Source of the DNA: an uncultured Oscillospiraceae bacterium
GTDB taxonomy: Bacteria; Bacillota; Clostridia; Oscillospirales; Oscillospiraceae
Reading direction: 5' to 3'
Length of the DNA: 17,243 bases
Assembly (NCBI GenBank): GCA_910579485.1
Contig: CAJTVO010000073.1
Span: 1 to 17,243 of the forward strand
The translations under genes were made by a program, and so were the position numbers. Shown piece after piece: positions 6,331 through 13,695 of this stretch. Every line of letters starts with the position of its first letter. Within the stretch, counting starts at the first letter, position 1. The notes under the pieces are model-generated. The model was not told the DNA's origin and searched no databases. It saw only the letters and a program-made list of their open reading frames with translations.

Positions 6331-7062
6331 ATGATGGCAACAACACCTGTAGCGGTAGTAGACGTATCCGCACTGGCCCTGACACCGCTGGATATTGGAC
6401 TGCGTATGCTGCTGGCTATGCTGGTGGGCGCGGTCATCGGTACGGAGCGGGAGTATACCCACCGCCCTGCCGGTATGCGTACGCATATGCTGGTGGCCCT
6501 GGGCGCCTGCGCGGTGATGACCACCGGCCAGATGATCTTCTGGCAGTACCGGCCCTTCGGCGCTACGCCGGACCCTGCCCGTCTGAGCGCTCAGGTCATC
6601 ACCGGTCTGGGATTTTTAGGCGCGGGTACGATTATGCGGGAAGGCCCCAGCATCAAGGGCCTCACCACCGCGGCCAGCATCTGGGCCACAGGCTGCCTGG
6701 GCGTCGCCGTGGGCGGCGGATACTACATGGTGGCGGTAGTAGGCGGCGTCTGCATTCTGGTAACGCTGGTTGTCTTTGAGTGGCTGCAGAAGAAGATTGT
6801 CCATAACCGGTATGCCCTGTACCTGTTTTCTGTAACCTGCACGGAAGTGGCAGGCACCATGGAGCGGATTTATGCCCTGGCGGGAGAGGCGGACGCCCTC
6901 CTCAACAGCTTCCACGTGGACGAGGTGAAGGCCGGCTTCAAGATCCGCTTCAAAGCGGACTTCGGGGGACGCCACGCCGACGAGCGCCTGCGGAAATTCA
7001 TATCTGATCTCAGCGCGGATCCCCGCACCAGCTCTGTCACCTCAGACAGGAGCCGGATGTAG
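6331..7062 (+). CDS. MgtC/SapB-family membrane protein
   Basis: Predicted 243-aa inner-membrane protein. The N-terminal half has four to five hydrophobic segments and the family blocks GAVIGTEREYTHRPAGMRTH, GLGFLGAGTI and GLTTAASIWATGCLG. The C-terminal 90 residues are soluble and ACT-like, as in longer family members. MgtC proteins are linked to survival at low Mg2+ and to control of membrane ATP synthase; SapB-type homologues are otherwise poorly defined, and no transport activity should be assumed. A TTG at 6313 would extend the frame, but that TTG overlaps the GGGAGG site itself, so the ATG at 6331 (10 nt after GGGAGG) is the start. It has its own consensus promoter. The neighbouring ion-pumping pyrophosphatase gives a loose ion-homeostasis context. 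Confidence 0.88.
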   Translation: MMATTPVAVVDVSALALTPLDIGLRMLLAMLVGAVIGTEREYTHRPAGMRTHMLVALGACAVMTTGQMIFWQYRPFGATPDPARLSAQVITGLGFLGAGTIMREGPSIKGLTTAASIWATGCLGVAVGGGYYMVAVVGGVCILVTLVVFEWLQKKIVHNRYALYLFSVTCTEVAGTMERIYALAGEADALLNSFHVDEVKAGFKIRFKADFGGRHADERLRKFISDLSADPRTSSVTSDRSRM

Positions 7063-7081
7063 GGCGGCCGCGAAGACCGAC

Positions 7082-7193
7082 TCGAACCACTGACCGGGAA
7101 GCGTGAAACGCTCCTCCGTCAGTGGTTCGAAACACCAGGGGCCTGCATTCCGGCAGGCGGAGGGATCTGACTCCCGGGTGCGCGGCCGGGAGT
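7082..7193 (+). other. Structured spacer or leader with three hairpins before hppA
   Basis: Three consecutive inverted repeats. A 13-bp perfect stem pairs 7082-7094 with 7118-7130 and encloses an inner stem 7100-7104/7108-7112. A 6-bp stem pairs 7141-7146 with 7153-7158. An 8-bp stem pairs 7170-7177 with 7186-7193. None is followed by a T-run. I could not match the set to a known riboswitch. It may be a processed or regulatory region between the MgtC-like gene and the pyrophosphatase; no clear promoter is visible in it. Confidence 0.5.
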
Positions 7194-7231
7194 GACGATA
7201 GATCAAATTTCAGAGAAAAGGAGAAAAAATT

Positions 7232-9343
7232 ATGAACCAGTATTTTATCATTTTTTCTGCCCTCGGTTCCATTTGCGCCCTGCTGTTCGCCGTCTTTATG
7301 GCGAAACGCGCCCTGTCCTTCTCGGAGGGCACCGACCGGATGAAGAAGATCGCTTCCTTTATCCGTCAGGGAGCCAATGCCTATCTGCGCAGGCAGTACA
7401 GCGTGGTCCTGGTGTTCTTTGCCTGCATGTTCGTGATTCTGTGCCTGATGGCGGCGCTCCATTTCCTGACGTGGTTCGTCCCCTTCGCTTTCATCTCCGG
7501 CGGCTTCTTTTCGGGCCTCAGCGGCTTTGTGGGCATGAAGATCGCCACCGCCTCCAACTCCCGCACCGCCAACGCCTGCCGGGAGAGCCTGAACTCCGGT
7601 TTGAAGGTGGCTTTCTCCGCCGGTACGGTCATGGGCTTCACCGTGGTGGGCCTGGGCCTGCTGGACATCTCCGGCTGGTATCTGCTGCTCAGGTATGTAT
7701 TTCACCTGCCCCTCAATGACATCACCTCCGCCATGCTGACCTTCGGCATGGGCGCCAGCTCCATGGCCCTGTTCGCCCGTGTGGGCGGCGGCATCTTCAC
7801 CAAGGCCGCCGACGTGGGCGCGGACCTGGTGGGCAAGGTGGAGGCCGGCATCCCCGAGGACGACCCCCGCAACCCCGCCGCCATCGCCGACAACGTGGGC
7901 GACAACGTGGGCGACGTGGCCGGCATGGGCGCGGACCTGTACGAGTCCTATGTGGGCTCCCTGATCTCCTCCTGCTCCCTGGGCGTCATCGCCTTCGGGT
8001 ATATCGAGTCCGTGGATGACCTCAGCGCCTTCGCGGTGCCCCTGCTGATTGCGGCGGTGGGCGTCGGCGCCTCCATCATCGGCTCCCTGCTGGTCCGCAC
8101 CGGCGAGTCCACCGACCAGATGACTCTCCTGAAGGCCCTGCGCCGGGGCACCAACACCTCCGCCGTCATCATTGCCGTAGCGGCCTTCCCCATCGTGTGG
8201 TTCCTGCTGGGGAAGGATTACATCGGACTGTACGTGGCCATCCTCGCCGGTCTCTTCTCCGGCGTGCTGATCGGGCGGTTCACCGAGTACTACACCTCCG
8301 ATACCTACGTGCCCACCCAGAGCCTGGCGGCTTCCTCCGTCACCGGCACCGCCACCCTGGTCATTGACGGCCTGAGCCTGGGGATGCGCTCTACCATGCT
8401 GCCGGTGCTGACCGTCAGCGGGTGCATCCTGATCGCCTACTACGTCTCCGGCCTGGGCCTTGCGGACGGCGCGCGGAACGCCATGGGCCTGTACGGCATC
8501 GCCCTGGCGGCGGTGGGCATGCTGTCCACCCTGGGCATCACCCTGGCCACCGATGCCTATGGCCCCGTGGCCGACAACGCCGGCGGCATCGCCCAGATGG
8601 CGGGACTGGACCCCGTGGTCCGCGAGCGTACCGACGCCCTGGATTCCCTGGGCAACACCACCGCCGCTACCGGCAAGGGCTTCGCCATCGGCTCCGCCGC
8701 CCTGACGGCCCTGGCGCTGATCGCCTCCTACGTGGAGAAAGTGGAGACCCTGGCTCCGGAGATGGCGCTGGATATGAGCGTCATGAATCCGGTGGTGCTG
8801 GTGGGCATCTTCGTGGGCGCCTGTCTGGCTTTCATCTTCGCGGCCATCACCATGGGCAGCGTCGGCAAGGCGGCCCACAGCGTAGTGCTGGAGGTCCGGC
8901 GCCAGTTCAAGGAGATCCCCGGCATTATCGAGGGGACCAAGGACGCCGACTTCGCCCGGTGCGTGGATCTCTGCACCAAGGCCAGTCTGAAGGAGATGGT
9001 GGTGCCTACCCTCATCGCCGTGGGCGTGCCTATCGTGGGCGGGCTGCTGCTGGGGCCTGCGGGCGTCATCGGACTGCTGTGCGGGGCGACCGCTTCCGGC
9101 TTCCTGCTGGCGGTGTTCATGTCCAACTCCGGCGGCTCCTGGGATAACGCCAAGAAGTACGTGGAGGCCGGTCACTACGGCGGCAAGGGGAGCAAGAACG
9201 ACAAGTCCGCTATCGTGGGCGACACCATCGGCGACCCCTTCAAGGATACCTCCGGTCCCGCCATCAATATCCTTATCAAGCTTCTGAGCATGGTTTCCAT
9301 CGTTTTCGCAACCGTGGTCGTGAACTTCCATGTGTTTGGATAA
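7232..9343 (+). CDS. hppA: K+-dependent membrane-bound ion-pumping pyrophosphatase
   Basis: A 703-aa polytopic membrane enzyme (about 16 helices expected) that couples hydrolysis of cytosolic pyrophosphate to Na+ and/or H+ export. The substrate site is clear: KAADVGADLVGKVE (Asp194, Asp198) followed by NPAAIADNVGDNVGDVAGMGADLYESY (residues 214-240). C-terminal acidic and Lys motifs include DNAKKYVEAG and GDTIGDPFKDTSGPAINILIK. The residues that separate subclasses read GNTTAATGKG (Ala478, Gly481), which marks the K+-dependent class; Lys would occupy 478 in K+-independent pumps. Glu238 in LYESY is the position typical of Na+-transporting members, so Na+ (or Na+/H+) pumping is likely but not proven. 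AAAGGAG lies 8 nt before the ATG. Length is normal. Confidence 0.95.
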   Translation: MNQYFIIFSALGSICALLFAVFMAKRALSFSEGTDRMKKIASFIRQGANAYLRRQYSVVLVFFACMFVILCLMAALHFLTWFVPFAFISGGFFSGLSGFVGMKIATASNSRTANACRESLNSGLKVAFSAGTVMGFTVVGLGLLDISGWYLLLRYVFHLPLNDITSAMLTFGMGASSMALFARVGGGIFTKAADVGADLVGKVEAGIPEDDPRNPAAIADNVGDNVGDVAGMGADLYESYVGSLISSCSLGVIAFGYIESVDDLSAFAVPLLIAAVGVGASIIGSLLVRTGESTDQMTLLKALRRGTNTSAVIIAVAAFPIVWFLLGKDYIGLYVAILAGLFSGVLIGRFTEYYTSDTYVPTQSLAASSVTGTATLVIDGLSLGMRSTMLPVLTVSGCILIAYYVSGLGLADGARNAMGLYGIALAAVGMLSTLGITLATDAYGPVADNAGGIAQMAGLDPVVRERTDALDSLGNTTAATGKGFAIGSAALTALALIASYVEKVETLAPEMALDMSVMNPVVLVGIFVGACLAFIFAAITMGSVGKAAHSVVLEVRRQFKEIPGIIEGTKDADFARCVDLCTKASLKEMVVPTLIAVGVPIVGGLLLGPAGVIGLLCGATASGFLLAVFMSNSGGSWDNAKKYVEAGHYGGKGSKNDKSAIVGDTIGDPFKDTSGPAINILIKLLSMVSIVFATVVVNFHVFG

Positions 9344-9355
9344 ATGGCGAATATT

Positions 9356-9389
9356 CCTATGACCGCCCCCAGAAGGGGGCGGTCATAGG
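9356..9389 (+). terminator. Hairpin after the pyrophosphatase gene
   Basis: A perfect 15-bp stem (9356-9370 with 9375-9389, loop AGAA), rich in C/G, starts 12 bp after the stop codon. There is no T-run behind it, so it may act as a weak or factor-dependent terminator or as a 3'-end stabiliser. A second, bulged hairpin (GGCCCGAGC against GCTCCGGGCC) follows at about 9407-9434. Confidence 0.55.
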
Positions 9390-9491
9390 GCGTCCTGCTT
9401 CGGCTGGCCCGAGCGCTGAGGAAGCTCCGGGCCGTCCAATAGAAATGACTACCATGCCGCCCGCAGCGCGGCCAAGAAAGGAACAGCAGCT

Positions 9492-10376
9492 ATGAAAACC
9501 TATGACCTGATGATCGTGGGTCCCGCCACCCGGGACGTGAACATCGACTATACCGGCATTGAGGACCGCTCCGCCGGGGGCGCGGTGACCTTCTGCACCC
9601 CCGCCGCCCTGGCGGCGGGGGCGAAGGTCTTCGCCGCAGTGAAGATCGCTCCCGATGATAAGGACATCATCGACGGTTTCCGTATGGCTCCGGAGGATAT
9701 CGCCCTCCTGCCCTCGGAGAAGACCACCCTCATGAAAAACGTCTACTTCGCCCCCGACCGGGAGCGGCGGGACGCCTCCTGCCCCGCCCAGTCCGACCCC
9801 ATCCGCCCTGAGGAGATCCCAGGTGTAACATGCCGCCTCTACCATCTGGCGGGACTGCTCTATGGAGATTTTCCCAATGAGCTTATTGAGTTCCTCCATG
9901 GCAGGGGACTGGTGTCCGCAGACGCCCAGGGGTTCCTCCGGCATAACGAGAACGGGAAGCTCTGCTTCCATGACTGGGAGGACAAGCTGAAATACCTCCC
10001 TTATATGGATTTTCTGAAGACCGATGCCGCCGAGGCGGAAATTTTGACCGGCCTTACGGACCGGGAAGCCTCCGCCAGGCAGCTCCACGCCTGGGGCGCG
10101 AAGGAAATTTTGATCTCCCACAACACCGAGATGCTGGCCTATGACGGCAAGGATCTCTTTACCTGCCCGGTGATGGCCCGGAATCTCTCCGGCCGGACGG
10201 GGCGGGGGGACACCACCTTCGCCGCCTACCTGGCCATGCGGATGACCGGCGCGAGCATGAAGGACGCCCTGCTCTATGCCACCGCCTGCGTGTCCCTGAA
10301 AATGGAGACCCCGGGGGTCTTCCGGGGCACCAAGGCCGATGTAGAGGATTACATCCGGGAGTTTTATAATGGTTGA
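9492..10376 (+). CDS. PfkB-family carbohydrate kinase
   Basis: A 294-aa ribokinase-like protein expected to transfer phosphate from ATP to a sugar or related small molecule in the cytosol. The N-terminal DLMIVGPATRDVN and the AGGAVTFCTPAALAAGA segment (28-44) correspond to the substrate-binding start and the GG motif. KTDAAEAEILTG (176-187) matches the conserved nucleotide-side motif. GRTGRGDTTFAAYLA (234-248) is the PfkB signature, with catalytic base Asp240. The second signature residue is Thr-Thr-Phe rather than the usual Thr-Phe. Length is near the family's lower range. An AAAGGA site lies about 10 nt before the ATG. Substrate is not predictable. Its stop codon overlaps the ridA promoter. 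Confidence 0.87.
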   Translation: MKTYDLMIVGPATRDVNIDYTGIEDRSAGGAVTFCTPAALAAGAKVFAAVKIAPDDKDIIDGFRMAPEDIALLPSEKTTLMKNVYFAPDRERRDASCPAQSDPIRPEEIPGVTCRLYHLAGLLYGDFPNELIEFLHGRGLVSADAQGFLRHNENGKLCFHDWEDKLKYLPYMDFLKTDAAEAEILTGLTDREASARQLHAWGAKEILISHNTEMLAYDGKDLFTCPVMARNLSGRTGRGDTTFAAYLAMRMTGASMKDALLYATACVSLKMETPGVFRGTKADVEDYIREFYNG

Positions 10377-10401
10377 CCTTTCCGGCAAATGCTGGTATGA
10401 T
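10373..10401 (+). promoter_or_regulatory. Sigma-A promoter of ridA
   Basis: TTGACC (10373-10378), 17-bp spacer, TATGAT (10396-10401). The kinase stop codon TGA (10374-10376) lies inside the -35 box, so the promoter straddles the gene end. Transcription should begin near 10408. Confidence 0.75.
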
Positions 10402-10434
10402 GGAGGGGACATCAAACTAAGGAGGACCCTTCTC

Positions 10435-10812
10435 ATGAAAAAAGTGATCGCGACCACAGCGGCTCCCGCCGCCATCGGCCCCTATTCCCAGGGCGTGGAC
10501 GGAGGCAGCGTTGTCATTACCTCCGGGCAGCTGCCCATCGACGCCGCCACCGGCGCTTTCGCCGAGGGCGGCATCGCCGGACAGACCCGCCAGTCCCTGG
10601 AGAACGTCAAGGCCGTGCTGGCCCAGGCGGGACTGGGGATGGAGAACATCATCAAGACCACCGTGTTCCTCAAGGACATGAACGACTTCGCCGCCATGAA
10701 CGAGGTCTATGCGTCCTTCTTCGCCAGCGAGCCCCCGGCCCGCAGCGCCGTGGAGGTAGCCCGCCTGCCCAAGGACGCCCTGGTGGAGATCGAAGCCATC
10801 GCGGTGCGCTGA
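10435..10812 (+). CDS. ridA: RidA-family enamine/imine deaminase
   Basis: A 125-aa protein of the YjgF/YER057c/UK114 family, which forms homotrimers and hydrolyses reactive enamine/imine intermediates such as 2-aminoacrylate released by PLP enzymes. Conserved features visible are IGPYSQ (14-19), SGQLPID (30-36), the QSLENVKAVLAQAG helix, the PPARSAVEVARLP block with substrate-carboxylate-binding Arg103, and the C-terminal VEIEAIAV with Glu118/Glu120. Length is typical. A longer frame begins upstream at 10369, but the ATG at 10435 has AAGGAGG 9 nt upstream and starts with the usual MKKVI. It is likely transcribed alone, between its own promoter and the following hairpin. Confidence 0.93.
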   Translation: MKKVIATTAAPAAIGPYSQGVDGGSVVITSGQLPIDAATGAFAEGGIAGQTRQSLENVKAVLAQAGLGMENIIKTTVFLKDMNDFAAMNEVYASFFASEPPARSAVEVARLPKDALVEIEAIAVR

Positions 10813-10828
10813 CCTGCAGCAGAGGAAA

Positions 10829-10862
10829 AACTCCGGCAAGATCTGCGGATCTTGCCGGAGTT
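10829..10862 (+). terminator. Terminator of ridA
   Basis: A perfect 15-bp stem (AACTCCGGCAAGATC at 10829-10843 pairing with 10848-10862) and a 4-nt loop, with A residues before and a short TTGTT run at the end. It starts 16 bp after the ridA stop codon. The T-run is imperfect. Confidence 0.68.
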
Positions 10863-11001
10863 GTTGGGTAAGGCACGCTCTGGAGGTGTATGATCAAGGT
10901 GAAATGATACTCGCTGTATTTTTGCGGCGGATGCAGCATGAGGAATGATAACGGAGCCGAACATCCCCAAAACTTCTTGATAAAATAAGGAAGGGAATAC
11001 A

Positions 11002-11817
11002 ATGGAGCCGATAACGTTAGCCAATTCACCGATCACATATTTTGTAAGCAGGACCGGGCAGGCCGAATGGGTCCTTTTCCTCCATGCCGCCTTTGTGGAC
11101 CACAACATGTTCCGAGCGCAGTTTGCGTATTTTGTGGGCAAATATAATATTCTGGCAGTCGACATCATTGGTCACGGTCAGTCGGCTGCCGGGCAAAAGG
11201 GCGATAGGATCGATCAGATGTCAAAGTGGCTGTCTGACATTATGGAAACGGAACATATTGATAAAGTACATATTGTTGGCGTCTCGCTGGGGGCGGTTCT
11301 GGCACAGGATTTTGCCAATCGCTATCCACACGCAGTAAGCTCGCTGGCCTGCTTTGGGGGATATGACATCAATCACTTTGACGGATACATGAAAGCTGAA
11401 AACAGCGCGAAGCAGATGCTGATGATGCTGAAGTCGATTTTTTCGATCAAGTGGTTTGCGGAAGCAAACAAGAAAATTTCGGCCTATACGCCGCAGGCTC
11501 AAAACGAATTTTTCGATATGAATATACGATTTCCCAAGAAGTCCTTCATGTATCTGGCGGCCCTCGACAGTATGGTAAATCAGTATGAAACCGGGCAGAG
11601 AAAGTATCCTTTGCTGATCGGATGCGGGAAATTTGATATTCCAATGGAATTAGAGGCGGTAAAAGCGTGGAAACGCAGCGAGCCTGATTGCACGGCAGTC
11701 CTTTTTGAAAACGCGGGACACTGCGTTAATATGGATGCGCCGCAGGAGTTTAATAAAACGATGGAGGCGTTTTGGAAAGGCGCGGGGCACTGCCGCGGCA
11801 GAGAAAAAATTACTTAG
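11002..11817 (+). CDS. Alpha/beta hydrolase-fold enzyme
   Basis: A 271-aa cytosolic alpha/beta hydrolase, probably an esterase, lipase-like or C-C hydrolase enzyme; the substrate is not predictable. The nucleophile elbow is GVSLG with Ser95, the likely acid is Asp212 (GKFDIP), and the catalytic His is His240 (ENAGHCVNMD). The usual HG oxyanion motif is HA (LFLHAAFVDH, about 26-34). Further family blocks are LAVDIIGHGQS and FANRYPHAVSSLACFGG. The start follows AAGGAAGGG by 6 nt. Codon use is visibly AT-richer than in the genes on either side, suggesting separate acquisition. I see no strong promoter in the 139 bp upstream. The stop codon is about 5 bp upstream of the -35 box of the MarR gene. 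Confidence 0.86.
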   Translation: MEPITLANSPITYFVSRTGQAEWVLFLHAAFVDHNMFRAQFAYFVGKYNILAVDIIGHGQSAAGQKGDRIDQMSKWLSDIMETEHIDKVHIVGVSLGAVLAQDFANRYPHAVSSLACFGGYDINHFDGYMKAENSAKQMLMMLKSIFSIKWFAEANKKISAYTPQAQNEFFDMNIRFPKKSFMYLAALDSMVNQYETGQRKYPLLIGCGKFDIPMELEAVKAWKRSEPDCTAVLFENAGHCVNMDAPQEFNKTMEAFWKGAGHCRGREKIT

Positions 11818-11865
11818 GCACCTTGACAAACCGGCGGCAGGGTGCTACAATAACAAGGTACCTAA
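11814..11865 (+). promoter_or_regulatory. MarR gene promoter with paired AGGYACCT operator-like sites
   Basis: TTGACA (11823-11828), 17-bp spacer, TACAAT (11846-11851): a near-consensus promoter. Two related dyads bracket it: TTAGGCACCTT (11814-11824), running into the -35 box, and AAGGTACCTAA (11855-11865), just after the -10 box. Their AGGYACCT cores are centred exactly 40 bp apart. Binding by the encoded MarR-type protein at both sites would explain autorepression; that is inferred from symmetry and placement. Confidence 0.7.
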
Positions 11866-11889
11866 TCAATTTCCTGGGAGGAAGAGATC

Positions 11890-12393
11890 ATGGATGCAGA
11901 CGCAGACAGTAAGAACGGGACGCACCGGCTGCCCTGCGGAAGCGGACCGCAGGAGTTCGACGATCTGGCCGGACGGCTGGAGCGGTGCGGGAAAATACTC
12001 CTGCATTGTCTGGGAAAGCGAAGGGGGCAGGAGAAGATCCTGCGCATCCTCTGGGAGCAGGGAGAGATCACCCAGAAGGAGCTGCAGGAGCAGCTGGGTA
12101 TCCAGCCCGGTTCCATGAGCGAGATCGCCGCCAAGCTGGCGGCCAAGGGGCTCGTCGCCCGGGGACGGGCGGAGTCGGACCGGCGGAAGATATTGCTGTC
12201 CCTGACGGAGGAGGGCCGGACCTGGCTCGCACGGCAGGATGAGGACCATGTGCGCAGGCGCCGCGCGGAGCTGTTCTCCGCCCTGACGCCGGAGGAGCAG
12301 AGGACGCTGGGCGTCCTGCTGGACAAATTGTGTGTGGATTGGGAGGAGCGGTTTGAGCATTCTCAGACGGCCTATGGGGCCGTCAGGAGGTAA
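11890..12393 (+). CDS. MarR-family transcriptional regulator
   Basis: A 167-aa dimeric winged-helix regulator. The winged-helix core covers about residues 45-110: ILRILWEQGEITQKELQEQLG, the recognition helix QPGSMSEIAAKLAAKGLV, and a basic wing AESDRRKILLSLTEEG with the family-typical Asp97-Arg98. N- and C-terminal helices (21-42 and 118-160) would form the dimer interface. A CCTGGGAGG site lies about 7 nt upstream of the ATG. The gene is 35 bp before the KamA-like gene and has no terminator between, so the two are probably co-transcribed and autoregulated through the flanking dyads. The ligand is unknown. Confidence 0.9.
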   Translation: MDADADSKNGTHRLPCGSGPQEFDDLAGRLERCGKILLHCLGKRRGQEKILRILWEQGEITQKELQEQLGIQPGSMSEIAAKLAAKGLVARGRAESDRRKILLSLTEEGRTWLARQDEDHVRRRRAELFSALTPEEQRTLGVLLDKLCVDWEERFEHSQTAYGAVRR

Positions 12394-12428
12394 AAAAGCA
12401 ATAAATTTGATCGAAAGGCGGTGGCAGC

Positions 12429-13538
12429 ATGAGCTGGCAGGAGGAATTGAAGAAGGGGCTCCGGAGGGCGGAGGAGCTGGCGCCCATCTTAGGGTGGACG
12501 CCGGAGGAGACGGCGGAACGGGCGGCGGTGGCCGGCCGGTTCCCCATGATGATCACGCCCTACTACCTGTCCCTGGTAGACCCCAAGGACCCAGATGACC
12601 CCATCGGGCGGATGTGCATCCCCTCGCTGGATGAGTTTGATCCTGGCGGGTCCTTCGATACCAGCGGCGAGGCATCCAATACCAAGATGGAGGGCCTCCA
12701 GCACAAGTACGCCCAGACGGTGCTGCTGCTGAGCACCAATCAATGCGCCATGTACTGCCGCCACTGCTTCCGGAAGCGGATGGTGGGGCTCAGCGAGGAC
12801 GAGCTGAACCGCCGGGTGGATGAGGCCGTGGCCTACGTGAAGAGCCACGAGACGGTGACCAACATCCTGATCACCGGCGGCGACGCCTTCATGAACTCCA
12901 ACGGGATCATCCGGCGGTATCTGGAGGAGCTGACGGCCATTCCCCGGCTGGACTTCATCCGGTTCGGGTCCCGGATCCCTGTGACGCTCCCGGAGCGGAT
13001 ATACGGCGACCAGGAATTTCTTGATATGTTCGCCCACTACGCCCAGAAGAAGGCCCTCTATCTGGTCACCCAGTTCAACCATCCCCGTGAGCTGACCGAG
13101 GAGGCGGTCCGGGCGGTTCGGGCCATGATCGAGCGGGGCGTCCAGGTGCGCAACCAGACTGTGCTCCTGCGGGGCGTCAACGACAGCGGCGAGGTGCTGG
13201 GCAAGCTGCTGGGCAAGCTGACAAGGGTGGGCATCGCGCCCTACTATATTTTCCAGTGCCGCCCGGTGACGGGAGTCAAGGAGCGGTTCCAGGTGCCCAT
13301 CGAGGAGGGCATCCGCATCGTGGATGCGGCCAAGTCCCGGCAGAATGGCTTTGGCAAGTCGGTGCGCTACGCCATGAGCCACCCCAGAGGGAAGATCGAG
13401 ATCGTGTGCCGCCTCCCCAACGGGGAAACGGTATTCAAGTTCCACCAGAGCAAGGACGACGCCGACATGGCGCGGCCCTTCACCCGGGTCTTGAGGCCCA
13501 CGGATACCTGGCTGGACGGCGAGTTGAACGGCATATGA
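12429..13538 (+). CDS. KamA-family radical SAM protein (aminomutase-like)
   Basis: A 369-aa protein related to lysine/glutamate 2,3-aminomutases and EpmB. The radical SAM cluster motif is CAMYCRHC (Cys106, Cys110, Cys113), preceded by VLLLSTNQ, and the SAM-binding motif is ITGGDAF (148-154). Family blocks LVTQFNHPRE, VRNQTVLLRGVND and PYYIFQC match lysine 2,3-aminomutase. It departs from it downstream: QCD reads QCR, and the segment containing the glycine-rich DAPGGGGK is missing, with GFGKSVRYAMSHPRGKIEIV following directly. Lys322 is the likely equivalent of the PLP-binding Lys. Lysine specificity is therefore doubtful; the amino-acid substrate is unknown. The start is preceded by AAGGCGGTGG, a weak site. 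It is second in a likely MarR-controlled operon and followed by a strong terminator. Confidence 0.87.
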   Translation: MSWQEELKKGLRRAEELAPILGWTPEETAERAAVAGRFPMMITPYYLSLVDPKDPDDPIGRMCIPSLDEFDPGGSFDTSGEASNTKMEGLQHKYAQTVLLLSTNQCAMYCRHCFRKRMVGLSEDELNRRVDEAVAYVKSHETVTNILITGGDAFMNSNGIIRRYLEELTAIPRLDFIRFGSRIPVTLPERIYGDQEFLDMFAHYAQKKALYLVTQFNHPRELTEEAVRAVRAMIERGVQVRNQTVLLRGVNDSGEVLGKLLGKLTRVGIAPYYIFQCRPVTGVKERFQVPIEEGIRIVDAAKSRQNGFGKSVRYAMSHPRGKIEIVCRLPNGETVFKFHQSKDDADMARPFTRVLRPTDTWLDGELNGI

Positions 13539-13542
13539 CATT

Positions 13543-13590
13543 GCGGCCCCCGGAACGCGCTTCCATCGCGTTCCGGGGGCCGCCGTTTTT
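13543..13590 (+). terminator. Strong intrinsic terminator after the KamA-like gene
   Basis: A perfect 17-bp GC-rich stem (13543-13559 with 13567-13583) and a 7-nt loop, followed by CGTTTTT. It begins 4 bp after the stop codon. Confidence 0.92.
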
Positions 13591-13621
13591 GGAAAATATT
13601 GTAAAATCCTAATTTATCCTC

Positions 13622-13650
13622 TTGACGAAAGCCGCCCGATATGGTAGGGT
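13622..13650 (+). promoter_or_regulatory. Probable promoter of the lipoprotein gene
   Basis: TTGACG (13622-13627), 17-bp spacer, TAGGGT (13645-13650). The -35 is near consensus; the -10 matches only at the key first, second and last positions. It follows the preceding terminator by about 30 bp, so an independent promoter is expected here. Confidence 0.5.
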
Positions 13651-13695
13651 GAAGCGAATGCAAAAATACTTGTGCCGTATCAGGAGGAACGCACG

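Noticed and set aside
7082..7130. tRNA-like sequence on the minus strand (GGTTCGAGTC)
   Set aside because: The T-arm-like string is one arm of a perfect 13-bp inverted repeat; there is no acceptor stem, D-arm or 7-nt anticodon loop.
7037..9331. 764-codon minus-strand open frame opposite hppA
   Set aside because: Gly/His/Gln-rich antisense shadow of a conserved membrane pyrophosphatase; no recognisable motif.
9390..9491. RNase P-like GAGGAAGCTCCGGGC string before the kinase gene
   Set aside because: Only a short resemblance to the conserved 5' segment; the space available is about 100 bp and the other core elements are absent.
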